A DNA stretch of 64,000 nt from Mesorhizobium sp. ORS 3359. GTDB lineage: Bacteria; Pseudomonadota; Alphaproteobacteria; Rhizobiales; Rhizobiaceae. The stretch spans positions 62,001-126,000 of the forward strand of contig CCNC01000091.1 in NCBI GenBank assembly GCA_000824845.1. Reading direction: 5' to 3'. This document shows positions 1-9,256 of this stretch, in pieces. The notes beneath the pieces were generated by a model, which searched no databases, was not told the origin of the DNA, and saw only the letters and a list, made by a program, of their open reading frames with translations. The stretch's first letter is position 1. Every line of letters starts with the position of its first letter. A program made the position numbers and the translations under genes.

Positions 1-2374
1 CGTCGCCGATCTGCTTCTGCCAGCCCGCGAGGTCCTCGGCCGCCTGCTGCATGGCGAACAGGCCGAGCTGCACGATCAGCCCGCAATTCTCCGCCACCGG
101 GATGAAATCCCCCGGCGGGATCATGCCGCGGCGCGGGTGGTCCCACCGCAGCAGCGCCTCGAAGCCGGCGACGCTGCCGTCCTCCAGCCGCACGATCGGC
201 TGGTAGGCAAGCGTGAACTCGCGCCGCTCGATGGCGCGGCGAAGGTCGGATTCGAACTGCAGGCGATCAGTGCCGACGGTGCGGAAGGCAGGCCGGAACG
301 GCTCGATCCTGTCGCCACCGAAGCGCTTGGCCTGGTGCATGGCAAGCTCGGCATCCTTGACCATGTCCTCGGCGGAAGTCTGCGCCGTCGTCCAGGTGAT
401 CAGCCCGATCGAGGCGGTGAGCACGATCTCGCGCTTGGCGAAGGTGATCGGATTGTTGATCGCGTGCTTGATGGCATCGGCCATGGCCGCGATGCGGGCA
501 GGGTCCTGCTCGGAAAGCAGCATCAGCGCGAACTGGTCGCCGGCAAAGCGCGACAGCGAATCCTTCGGCTTCAACAGCCGGTGCAGCCGCCGCGCGACCG
601 TGAGCAGAATGGTGTCGCCGGCGGAAATGCCCAGACCGTCATTCACCTGCTTGAAGCGGTCGATGTCGATGATGAAGACCGTCGGGCGCACCTTGTCCTC
701 GGTGCGGGCGATCGAGATGATTGCCTCCAGCCGGTTCATGAACAATTCGCGGTTCGGCAGGCCGGTGAGGTTGTCGTGCACCGCGTCGTGCAGCAGCCTT
801 TCCTCGGATTTCTTTTGCTCGGTGACGTCGACCATGGTGCCGACGCAGCGGATCACCTCGCCGTCGGAGCCGATCACCGGGCGGGCGCGCAGCGAGAACC
901 AGTGATAGTGGCCGTCGGCGCCGCGCAGCCGGAAGTTCTGCGCCACCTTGCCGCGGCGGTGCTCCAGCACCACGTCGAGCGTGGTGCGGAACGTGTCGCG
1001 ATCGTCGGCATGCAGCACCGGCAGCCAGTTGCGGGCGGCACCGCCAAGGCTGTTGGGGGCAAGGCCGAGCTGCAGGCTGATGTCCGGCTTGGTCACCACG
1101 CGGTCGCGCAGCACGTCCCAGTCCCAGACGATGTCGCCCGAGCCGGCGACGGCCAGCGCCTGCCGCTCGAGGTCGGAGAACAGGCCCTGGTGCAGCGCGC
1201 CGCCGGCAAAGGCATGCTGCATGACGGTGAAGCCGATCAAGAGGATGATCAGGATCAGCCCGCCGCCCAGCGCCGGCTGCGCGATGTCGTTGTCCAGCAT
1301 GCCGGTGATCGCCATCCACGACCCGCATAGCCAGAGCAGCACCATCACCCAGCTCGGCACCAGCATGATGGCGCGGTCATAGCCGCGGATGCCCAGGAAG
1401 ATGATGAGGCCCAGGCCGGTGAGCGCGGTGGCGGCGAAGGAGATGCGGGCGATGCCGGCGGCGACCGCGGGATCGACGATGGCGACGCCCGCGATCAAGA
1501 GCAGCCCGAGGATCCAGACCAGCGCGCCGTAACTGAAATGGCCATGCCACCGGTTGAGGTTGAGATAGGCGAACAGGAACACCACGAAGGTTCCGGCAAG
1601 CGCCACCTCCGTGCCAGCCCGCCAGATCTGCTCGTTGCCGGGCGATATCTCGATGATCTTGTTGAGGAAGCCGAAGTCGACGCAGATATAGGCGAGCACC
1701 GCCCAGGCGAGCGCCGCCGTTGCCGGAAACATCGAGGTTCCCTTGACCACGAACAGGATCGTCAGGAACAGCGCCAGAAGGCCTGAGATGCCGATGACGA
1801 TGCCGCGGAACAGCGTGTAGGAATTGACCGAGTCCTTGTAGGAATCCGGCTCCCAGAGATAGACCTGCGGCAGTTTCGGCGAGGCGAGCTCGGCGATGAA
1901 GGTCACCACCGTTCCGGGGTTCAGCGTCACGCGGAACACGTCGGCGTCGGGGCTTGTCTGGCGGTCGAGCGCGAAGCCCTCGCTGGGCGTGATCGCGGCG
2001 ATGCGCGTCGAGCCGAGATCGGGCCAGAAGATGCCGGAGTTCACCAGGCGGAAATGCGGCGCGACGATCAGCCGGTCGAGCTGCTGGTCGGTGGTGTTGG
2101 CCAGCGCGAAGACGGCCCAGTCGCCGCTCGAACGGGCGTCATTGGCCTCCACCTCGATGCGCCGCACGATGCCGTCGGGGCCTGGCGCGGTCGACACCTG
2201 GAAGTTCTCGCCCTGGTTCCGGTAGATTTGCACGGCGCCGGAAAGGTCGAGCGCCTTGTCGTCGCGCGCGATCTTGATGGGCTCGACGGCGAAAGCCGGC
2301 ATGGCCGCAAAAAACGTGACGACGACCGCCAGGATAAGGGCGAACAGCGACGCTAATCGCGAAAAATTCGTCAC
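1..2374 (-). CDS. 7TM-DISM / PAS / GGDEF / EAL cyclic-di-GMP signalling protein, partial (C-terminus off window)
   Basis: A membrane-bound enzyme predicted to make and/or degrade cyclic di-GMP. The first 791 residues are visible. There is a signal peptide (about 1-29), a periplasmic sensor region to about 185, a block of about seven hydrophobic helices (about 186-390), a PAS domain (about 400-520, ending in the usual DVTEQKKSEE linker), a GGDEF domain (about 521-690) and the start of an EAL domain (GFEALLRW near 738). The GGDEF signature is changed to AGDQF near residue 610, and the inhibitory RxxD site just before it reads KPKD, so cyclase activity and product inhibition are uncertain; the EAL motif is intact as far as seen. 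Translation starts at a GTG two bases after the acetyltransferase stop, with GAAGG upstream, so it is the last visible gene of the thrC operon. The architecture is clear; the net activity is not. Confidence 0.9.
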   Translation of the reverse strand, partial: MTNFSRLASLFALILAVVVTFFAAMPAFAVEPIKIARDDKALDLSGAVQIYRNQGENFQVSTAPGPDGIVRRIEVEANDARSSGDWAVFALANTTDQQLDRLIVAPHFRLVNSGIFWPDLGSTRIAAITPSEGFALDRQTSPDADVFRVTLNPGTVVTFIAELASPKLPQVYLWEPDSYKDSVNSYTLFRGIVIGISGLLALFLTILFVVKGTSMFPATAALAWAVLAYICVDFGFLNKIIEISPGNEQIWRAGTEVALAGTFVVFLFAYLNLNRWHGHFSYGALVWILGLLLIAGVAIVDPAVAAGIARISFAATALTGLGLIIFLGIRGYDRAIMLVPSWVMVLLWLCGSWMAITGMLDNDIAQPALGGGLILIILLIGFTVMQHAFAGGALHQGLFSDLERQALAVAGSGDIVWDWDVLRDRVVTKPDISLQLGLAPNSLGGAARNWLPVLHADDRDTFRTTLDVVLEHRRGKVAQNFRLRGADGHYHWFSLRARPVIGSDGEVIRCVGTMVDVTEQKKSEERLLHDAVHDNLTGLPNRELFMNRLEAIISIARTEDKVRPTVFIIDIDRFKQVNDGLGISAGDTILLTVARRLHRLLKPKDSLSRFAGDQFALMLLSEQDPARIAAMADAIKHAINNPITFAKREIVLTASIGLITWTTAQTSAEDMVKDAELAMHQAKRFGGDRIEPFRPAFRTVGTDRLQFESDLRRAIERREFTLAYQPIVRLEDGSVAGFEALLRWDHPRRGMIPPGDFIPVAENCGLIVQLGLFAMQQAAEDLAGWQKQIGD

Positions 2375-2376
2375 AT

Positions 2377-2973
2377 TCAGCCCTTCGTTCCATCACCCGG
2401 CGGATCGTCCGCGATCCGGGCGTAGAGGTAGTGATCCTGCCAGATGCCGTTGATCCTGAGATAGGATCGGAGAAGTCCTTCGCGCCGGAATCCGGCTTTT
2501 TCAAGCACGCGGATCGACCGGGCGTTTTCGGGAATACAGGCAGCCTCGATCCGGTGCAACCTCAGCGTATCGAAGGCGAAGCGCGACACCAGCTTGACCG
2601 CCTCGGTCATCAGGCCGCGGCTGCCGAAGCGTTCGCCGATCCAGTAGCCGATATGGCCGCTCTGCGCGACGCCGTGGCGGATGTTGCCGAGCGTGATGCC
2701 GCCGGCAAGCTTGCCGCTCGATTTCTCGAAGATGAAGAAGGCGATGGCCGTGCCTTGCGCGTAATCCTCGCGGTAGCGGCTGATGCGCAGCCGCCAGGCG
2801 GTGCGGTCGAGCTCGTCCGGCTGCCAGCGCGGCTCCCAGGGTTCGAGGAAGGCGCGGCTTTCGCCGCGCACCGTCGACCATTCGCGATAGTCGTTGGTCA
2901 GAGGCACGCGCAGCGTGACCTTTTCGCCCTTCAATGCCGGCAGGTCGCGGCGAAAGAAAGGGAGCGCGAACAC
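2377..2973 (-). CDS. GNAT family N-acetyltransferase, RimJ-like
   Basis: A 198-residue acetyltransferase that should transfer acetyl from acetyl-CoA to an amino group; the RimJ/RimL branch acts on N-termini of ribosomal or other proteins. The body shows the GNAT order: LTLRVP-like first strand, GGITLGNI strand, GYWIGERFGSRGLMTEA (the acetyl-CoA loop region), and ENARSIRVLEKAGFRREG near the C-terminus, which is the classic RimJ signature. I chose the GTG at 2973, giving MFALPFFRRDLPALKG, because it lies 16 bases after the peptidase stop; a TTG at 3030 would overlap the peptidase and adds an Arg-rich tail that looks non-coding. Neither start has a strong Shine-Dalgarno sequence. It is the third gene of the operon thrC, peptidase, GNAT, GGDEF-EAL. 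The substrate cannot be told from sequence. Confidence 0.88.
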   Translation of the reverse strand: MFALPFFRRDLPALKGEKVTLRVPLTNDYREWSTVRGESRAFLEPWEPRWQPDELDRTAWRLRISRYREDYAQGTAIAFFIFEKSSGKLAGGITLGNIRHGVAQSGHIGYWIGERFGSRGLMTEAVKLVSRFAFDTLRLHRIEAACIPENARSIRVLEKAGFRREGLLRSYLRINGIWQDHYLYARIADDPPGDGTKG

Positions 2974-2989
2974 GGCTCTGGAACGGAGG

Positions 2990-4282
2990 CTAGACGGCGA
3001 GCCGGCGGGCCGTCGTCTGCGGACCCGCAAGCGATTCGAGGATCGCCTCGTAGGGCGCGAGCGTGCCCACGGGGCCCACCGCGGTGAGCGTCGGCTTGGT
3101 CGAGAACAGCCGCGAGGACAGATCGGTCAGCCGCTCGACGGTCAGCGCCGAAAGCCGCTCCATCAACTCCTCCTTGGCGATCGGCCGTCCGAACAGGAGC
3201 ATCTGCCTGGCGATCTGCGAGGCGCGGCTGGCCGGGCTTTCGGCCGACATGATGAGGCCGGCGCGATATTGCGCGCGCGCCCGGTCGAGCTCTTCCTGCT
3301 GGATGCTCTGGCCGGCCTTCTGCAATTCGTCGATGATCACCGGCACCAGCTTGGCGATGTCGCTCTGCCCGGTGGCGGCGTGCACGCCGAAGATGCCGGT
3401 GTCGGAAAAACCCCAGTGGAAGGCATAGACCGAGTAGCAGAGGCCGCGCTTCTCACGCACTTCCTGGAATAGCCTGGACGACATGCCGCCGCCCAGGATC
3501 ATCGACAGCACCTGCGAGGCGTAGAAGTCGCGCACATGATAAGCGCGGCCCTCGAAGCCGAGCACGATCTGCGCATCCATCAGGTCGCGGTCCTCGCGGA
3601 AGTCGCCGCCGACATATTGCGCGTATTGCGGGATATTGCCCGCCGCCTTGGCACGGAAGCCACCGAGCTTGTTCTCGACCTCGCGCACGAAATTGTCGTG
3701 CTTGATGTCGCCGGCCGCCACGAGGACCATGCGCTCGGCGTCGTATTGCCGCTCGATGAAGTCGTGCAACTGTCCGGAAGTGAAGGACTTGACCGTCTCC
3801 GGCGTGCCCAGGATCGAGCGGCCGATGGTCTGATGGCGGAAGGCGGTTTCGGTGAAGCGGTCGAAGACGATATCGTCGGGCGTGTCGTGCGCGGCGCCGA
3901 TCTCCTGCAGGATCACATGCTGCTCGCGCTCCAGCTCGTCGGGATCGAATTCGGATTCCTGCAGGATGTCGGCCAGGATATCGACCGCCAGCGGCACGTC
4001 GTCGGAAAGCACCCTGGCATAATAGGAGGTCGTCTCGACGCTGGTGGCGGCGTTGATCTCGCCGCCGACATTCTCGATCTCCGAGGCGATCTCGAATGCG
4101 CTGCGGCGCTTCGTGCCCTTGAACGCCATGTGCTCGAGCAGATGGGCCATGCCATGCTCTTCGTCGCGCTCGTTGCGCGCGCCGGACTTCACCCAGGCCC
4201 CTAGGGCAACCGATTCGATGCTTGGAAGGGTTTCGGTGGCGACTGTCAGGCCGTTCGACAGACGGCTTACCTCAACACCCAT
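2990..4282 (-). CDS. M16 family zinc metallopeptidase (mitochondrial processing peptidase-like)
   Basis: A 430-residue pitrilysin-family (M16B) peptidase. It carries the inverted zinc motif HxxEH as HLLEH around residue 50, followed by the conserved MAFKGT segment, and the distal glutamate region (ELEREQHVILQEI). The C-terminal half has the non-catalytic domain and the Gly-rich MILGGGMSSRLFQEVREKRGLCYSV stretch typical of the family. Length matches bacterial homologues next to thrC in rhizobia. The start at 4282 (MGVEVSRLSNGL) has AGGGAG about ten bases upstream; an in-frame extension to 4402 would run into thrC. It follows thrC by 14 bases, so the two are probably co-transcribed. The natural substrate is not known; homologues process peptides in the periplasm or cytoplasm. 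Confidence 0.93.
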   Translation of the reverse strand: MGVEVSRLSNGLTVATETLPSIESVALGAWVKSGARNERDEEHGMAHLLEHMAFKGTKRRSAFEIASEIENVGGEINAATSVETTSYYARVLSDDVPLAVDILADILQESEFDPDELEREQHVILQEIGAAHDTPDDIVFDRFTETAFRHQTIGRSILGTPETVKSFTSGQLHDFIERQYDAERMVLVAAGDIKHDNFVREVENKLGGFRAKAAGNIPQYAQYVGGDFREDRDLMDAQIVLGFEGRAYHVRDFYASQVLSMILGGGMSSRLFQEVREKRGLCYSVYAFHWGFSDTGIFGVHAATGQSDIAKLVPVIIDELQKAGQSIQQEELDRARAQYRAGLIMSAESPASRASQIARQMLLFGRPIAKEELMERLSALTVERLTDLSSRLFSTKPTLTAVGPVGTLAPYEAILESLAGPQTTARRLAV

Positions 4283-4296
4283 ATGGCAAGTACTCC

Positions 4297-5694
4297 CTAA
4301 CGCGCCGCCCGCGAGTGGCGGTTCACGTAATCTTCCACCATTTTCAAGTCGGATGGAAGTATCGTGTATTTTTCGTCGGCTGTCATCAAGCCGCCTAGCC
4401 ATGCGGGCAGGGCAGGGGTGACGCCGCTCGCGGACTCGACCGCGGCCGGGAATTTCGCCGGATGCGCGGTGCCGAGCACCACCATGGGCACCGGACCGGA
4501 AGCGTGGGAAGCGGCGACATGAACGGCGGCGGCCGTGTGCGGATCGAGCAGGTAGTTGCTTTTCTCGAGCGTCGCGCGGATGGTGGCCGCGACCTCGTCG
4601 ACACTGGCGCGGCCGGCGTCGAACTCGGCGCGGATGCGCTTGAGTTGGCCTTCCTCGATGGTGAAGGCGCCCGACTGCTTCAGCCCGTTCATGTAGCGCC
4701 TGACCGTCTCGGCATCGCCGCCGGCGGCCTCGAACAGCAGCCGCTCGAAATTCGACGACACCTGGATGTCCATCGAGGGCGAGGTCGTGGCGAACACGCC
4801 CTTGGTGCGGTATTCGCCGCTCACAAGCGTGCGTGCCAGGATGTCGTTGTCGTTGGTGGCGATGATCAGCCGCTCTATCGGCAGGCCCATGCGCTTTGCG
4901 GCGTAACCCGCGAAAATATCACCGAAATTGCCGGTAGGCACGGTGAAGGAAACCGGCCGGTCCGGCGCGCCGAGCGACAGGGCCGACGAGAAATAATAGA
5001 CGATCTGGGCCATGATGCGGGCCCAGTTGATCGAATTGACGCCCGACAGCGACACCCTGTCGCGGAAAGCGTGGTCGTTGAACATGTCCTTCACCAAGCC
5101 CTGGCAGTCGTCGAAATTGCCTTCGACCGACAGCGCATGGACGTTGGCAGCGCTCGACGTCGTCATCTGCCGCTGCTGCACCGGCGAGACCTTCCCATGC
5201 GGGAAAAGAATGAAGATGTCGGTACGGTCGCGGCCGGCGAAGGCGTCGATCGCGGCGCCCCCGGTGTCGCCGGAGGTCGCGCCGACGATGGTGGCGCGCT
5301 GGCCCCGCTCGGAAAGCACGTGATCCATCAGCCGCGCCAGCAACTGCATCGCCACGTCCTTGAAGGCCAGCGTCGGGCCGTGGAATAGCTCGAGGATGAA
5401 GGTGTTCTTGCCGGTCTGAACCAGCGGGCAGACGGCTTCATGCCGGAAAGTCGCGTAGGCCTCGCGCACCAGCCGTTCGAAGACGGGCGCCGCGATCTCG
5501 CCGCCGAGGAAGGGCGTCAGCACACGGATGGCAAGGTCGGGATAGGCAAGCCCGCGCATGGCGCGGATGTCGGCGGGCGAAAACTGTGGCCATTCGCTGG
5601 GCACGTAAAGCCCGCCGTCGCGCGCCAGACCCGCCAGCACCGCGTCTGAAAATCCAAGCGCGGGCGCATCGCCGCGGGTACTCACATATTGCAT
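4297..5694 (-). CDS. thrC: Threonine synthase
   Basis: A 465-residue PLP enzyme converting O-phospho-L-homoserine to L-threonine and phosphate, the last step of threonine synthesis. It belongs to the long class: an N-terminal MQYVSTRG opening, the PLP lysine in TLAFKDVAMQ, the GATSGDTGGAAI phosphate loop and the VPTGNFGDIFAGY segment are all present in order. The start at 5694 is set by homology to MQYVSTRGDAP; an in-frame ATG at 5730 would add twelve unconserved residues and neither has a good ribosome site. It heads a leftward operon with the M16 peptidase, GNAT and GGDEF-EAL genes and diverges from the lipoprotein gene at 5823. Confidence 0.96.
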   Translation of the reverse strand: MQYVSTRGDAPALGFSDAVLAGLARDGGLYVPSEWPQFSPADIRAMRGLAYPDLAIRVLTPFLGGEIAAPVFERLVREAYATFRHEAVCPLVQTGKNTFILELFHGPTLAFKDVAMQLLARLMDHVLSERGQRATIVGATSGDTGGAAIDAFAGRDRTDIFILFPHGKVSPVQQRQMTTSSAANVHALSVEGNFDDCQGLVKDMFNDHAFRDRVSLSGVNSINWARIMAQIVYYFSSALSLGAPDRPVSFTVPTGNFGDIFAGYAAKRMGLPIERLIIATNDNDILARTLVSGEYRTKGVFATTSPSMDIQVSSNFERLLFEAAGGDAETVRRYMNGLKQSGAFTIEEGQLKRIRAEFDAGRASVDEVAATIRATLEKSNYLLDPHTAAAVHVAASHASGPVPMVVLGTAHPAKFPAAVESASGVTPALPAWLGGLMTADEKYTILPSDLKMVEDYVNRHSRAAR

Positions 5695-5822
5695 CGTAAA
5701 AAGCCCATTGCTGCCGGTCGCGTCATCCACGGCAATTGGTTAATTTTCCGAGCCGGCTCAGTCGCATTTTTGCCGCGCCGTTGCTATACGTCACCGGCTT
5801 TGTGAGAGGGAAGTGCAGTTTC

Positions 5823-6569
5823 ATGGCATTTTTTTCAGTCAACCGTCGCTTTGTCGCGGGTCTGGCGCTTACCGGCTTTATGCTTGCCGCCGCCGGCTGC
5901 CAATCGAGCGACAATGGCATATTGAACCTCGGCATCGGCAAGAAACCCGATCCGACAGCTCCGATACCGCCGCAGGACCCCAAGATACTCGCCAGCCAGC
6001 TGCAGGCCTATTGCCCGAAAGTGACGCTGCGCGACGGCACTGCCTATTTTAACACCTACGCCAAGGGCGGGACGGCGAAGGCGAAGAAAAAGAAGCTCGA
6101 TCCAGCGGTGCAAGCCGAGGCCGACGCGGCCGCCGCTGCCGCCCAGACCGGACCCAACGGCCAGCCGGTCGATCCTGATCACGATCCGTCGAAAATCATC
6201 TACCAGGCCTCCATTTCTGATATGACGCGCGACTGCACCCATGCCAACGGCCAGCTGTCTATGAAGATCGCGGTCGCGGGCAAAGTCGTGCCGGGTCCGA
6301 TGTTCGCGCCCGGAACCGTCACGATGCCGATCCGCATCGCCGTCCAGCATGGCGACGAGGTGCTTTATTCGCAGCTCCATCAGTACCAGGTGCAGGTCAC
6401 CGACCCGTCTGCCGCAACCCAGTTCGTCTTCACCGATAGCAATGTCGTGGTGCCGGAGCCTTCCGCAAAGGATTACCAGGCCTATGCGGGCTTTGACGAG
6501 AACACGCCGGCCGCCCCAGCGGACAAGTCGAAAGGCAAGCGGAAGAAACGCGCTCCGGCGACGAACTAA
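5823..6569 (+). CDS. Putative lipoprotein of unknown function
   Basis: A 248-residue predicted lipoprotein. The first 26 residues form a signal sequence ending in the lipobox LAAAGC, so the mature protein should be lipid-anchored at the cysteine. A Lys-rich segment (KAKKKK) and an Ala-rich stretch lie in the first half, a beta-rich conserved core (MTRDCTHANGQLSMKIAVAGKVVPGP onward, in pieces) follows, and the tail is basic (KGKRKKRAP). Two cysteines outside the lipobox could pair. The start at 5823 has GAGAGGGAAG upstream; an earlier in-frame start at 5736 would overlap the promoter side of thrC. I do not recognise a named family; similar lipoproteins sit beside thrC in related rhizobia as far as I recall. 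Confidence 0.85.
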   Translation: MAFFSVNRRFVAGLALTGFMLAAAGCQSSDNGILNLGIGKKPDPTAPIPPQDPKILASQLQAYCPKVTLRDGTAYFNTYAKGGTAKAKKKKLDPAVQAEADAAAAAAQTGPNGQPVDPDHDPSKIIYQASISDMTRDCTHANGQLSMKIAVAGKVVPGPMFAPGTVTMPIRIAVQHGDEVLYSQLHQYQVQVTDPSAATQFVFTDSNVVVPEPSAKDYQAYAGFDENTPAAPADKSKGKRKKRAPATN

Positions 6570-6592
6570 GCAGGGCCGGGATCGGAACGGAT

Positions 6593-7282
6593 TTAAGCGT
6601 CTTCCGACCACTCAGAGAGCGCGGCGAGCGTACCGCTCAGCTCCGCCCAGCGCCGGATGACCGTCTCGGCGCCCGCCTCGGTCAGCGCGTCGGCGTGGCC
6701 CGGATAGCTGTGCCCGGCGCCGGTGAAGCCGATCACGCGCATGCCGGCCGCCCTGGCGCCGGCGATGCCGTGCACGGAATCCTCGATGACGAACGTGTTC
6801 TTCGGGTTGGCGCCAAGCTTTTCGGCGGCGTAGAGGAACACGTCGGGCGCCGGCTTGGTCTTCTTGCTGGGAATGTCCAGCCCCGAAAAGATACGGCCAG
6901 TGAAGAACGGCAGCAGTCGCACCTTCTCCAGCATGAACTCGACCCGCTCGGTGCGTGAGTTGGAGCAGACGGCGCGTGGCGCGGTGACAGCCGCGACCGC
7001 CTCGCGGGCGCCGTCGATGATGCGCACGTCGCTGCGCAGCTTGCGGTCGACCAGCTCCTCGGCGCGGTCGATCAGCGAGGCCTGGAACGGAATGTGCGAC
7101 TTCTCCTCAAGCCGCAGCATTATGTCCTTGAAGGTCAGCCCGGCATAGGTCTCGGAAATCTCCTCCGCCGAGATCTCGAAGCCGGCCGATGTCAGAAGCT
7201 CGGCCTCGACGCGCGCGGCGATGATTTCGGAATCGACGAGCACGCCGTCGCAATCGAAAATGACAAGATCTGGCTGGGGCAT
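6593..7282 (-). CDS. HAD superfamily hydrolase, phosphoglycolate/beta-phosphoglucomutase-like
   Basis: A 229-residue HAD subfamily IA enzyme. Motif I is FDCDGVLVDSE near residue 9, motif II is the SNSRT segment near 107, the Lys of motif III sits in SKKTKPAPDVF, and motif IV is VIEDSVHGIAGARAAGM. The cap is the small helical type of phosphoglycolate phosphatase and beta-phosphoglucomutase. A phosphatase acting on a small sugar phosphate is most likely; the substrate cannot be predicted. It is transcribed toward the lipoprotein gene and diverges from ccrM. No clear Shine-Dalgarno sequence precedes the ATG. Confidence 0.9.
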   Translation of the reverse strand: MPQPDLVIFDCDGVLVDSEIIAARVEAELLTSAGFEISAEEISETYAGLTFKDIMLRLEEKSHIPFQASLIDRAEELVDRKLRSDVRIIDGAREAVAAVTAPRAVCSNSRTERVEFMLEKVRLLPFFTGRIFSGLDIPSKKTKPAPDVFLYAAEKLGANPKNTFVIEDSVHGIAGARAAGMRVIGFTGAGHSYPGHADALTEAGAETVIRRWAELSGTLAALSEWSEDA

Positions 7283-7393
7283 GGCAATCCGGGTCGTTGG
7301 GGGAGGAGCCTGACTGGCTCAAGCGGCGCGGCATACACCAACGGCCCGGCCTGCGCAAACCGCCGAGGGTCAGGCGTCGGGCCTTCACCGAAT

Positions 7394-7429
7394 GTTTACG
7401 CTGATCGGTAACCATAACAGCCAGTAAAC
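7394..7429. promoter_or_regulatory. Inverted repeat GTTTAC-N24-GTAAAC upstream of ccrM
   Basis: Two perfect 6-base arms (7394-7399 and 7424-7429) lie 27-62 bases before the ccrM start, with further GTAAC-like pieces at 7408 and 7431. The placement fits a transcription-factor or DnaA/CtrA-type site controlling ccrM, but neither a full CtrA box (TTAA-N7-TTAA) nor a GANTC site is present in this spacer. The role is inferred only from symmetry and position. Confidence 0.3.
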
Positions 7430-7434
7430 CGTAA

Positions 7435-8589
<1,155 letters not shown>

Positions 8590-8605
8590 GCCGCCGGTCC
8601 GCTCT

Positions 8606-8642
8606 TGAATCGACGCCTCAACGGATCGCCGCAAGCGATTCA
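8606..8642. terminator. Hairpin between convergent ccrM and HAD genes, with GANTC in both arms
   Basis: A perfect inverted repeat TGAATCG (8606-8612) and CGATTCA (8636-8642) sits in the 55-base gap where ccrM and the leftward HAD gene converge. It could act as a weak bidirectional terminator, but there is no long T-run. Each arm contains a CcrM target (GAATC, GATTC). Confidence 0.35.
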
Positions 8643-8644
8643 GT

Positions 8645-9256
8645 TCAGGCCGTAATCCCCAGCCGTTCAAGATCCGCTTTAAGCGTGGGGGCGTCGGTGA
8701 ACAGCACCGCCTGCCAGCCGGCGGCCTTCGCGCCGTCGACATTCTTCTGGCTGTCGTCGATGAACAGCGATGCCGCCGGATCGAGTTCGAACGACGCGAC
8801 GTGGTGGTCGTAGATGGCGCGGTCCGGCTTGATCAGGCCGATGTCGCCGGAGACGGTGACGCCGCGCGGCTTTTCCAGGAACGGAAAACGGGCGCGGGCC
8901 TCGCGGAACGTGTCCGAGGCCCAGTTGGTGAGCAGCGTAACGTCGCGGCCGTCATCGATCAGGCCTTCGAGCAGGGCGACGCTGTCTTCATAGGCGTGCG
9001 GCGCCATCTCGTGCCAGTAGCGGCGGAAATTGCGGATGTTCTCGGCATGGCCGGGATGCTCGGCGATCAGCAGCGCTTCGGCTTCTTCCCAGGTCCGGCC
9101 GCGATCCTGCTCGAGATTCCAGGCGCTGGTGCAGACATTATCGAAGAACCATTTCCGCTCCCCGGCATCGGGGATCAGGCGGCTGAACGGGATGTCCGGA
9201 TCGTAATGGACCAGCACCTTGCCGATGTCGAATACGATATGGCGGATTTCGGTCAT
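8645..9256 (-). CDS. HAD family hydrolase (haloacid dehalogenase-like phosphatase)
   Basis: A 203-residue HAD subfamily IA protein. Motif I reads FDIGKVLVHYD (the nucleophile Asp is followed by I-G-K-V, the form seen in YihX-like phosphatases), motif II is LLTNWAS, and motif IV is FIDDSQKNVDGAKAAGW. YihX of E. coli dephosphorylates alpha-glucose-1-phosphate, so a sugar phosphate is a fair guess. The start overlaps the mutY stop as ATGA (9253-9256), so translation is probably coupled to mutY. Converges with ccrM. Confidence 0.9.
   Translation of the reverse strand: MTEIRHIVFDIGKVLVHYDPDIPFSRLIPDAGERKWFFDNVCTSAWNLEQDRGRTWEEAEALLIAEHPGHAENIRNFRRYWHEMAPHAYEDSVALLEGLIDDGRDVTLLTNWASDTFREARARFPFLEKPRGVTVSGDIGLIKPDRAIYDHHVASFELDPAASLFIDDSQKNVDGAKAAGWQAVLFTDAPTLKADLERLGITA

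Noticed and set aside
137..1330. A rightward 397-codon frame over the GGDEF-EAL gene
   Set aside because: The leftward frame has a signal peptide, membrane helices, PAS, GGDEF and EAL motifs; the rightward frame has none.
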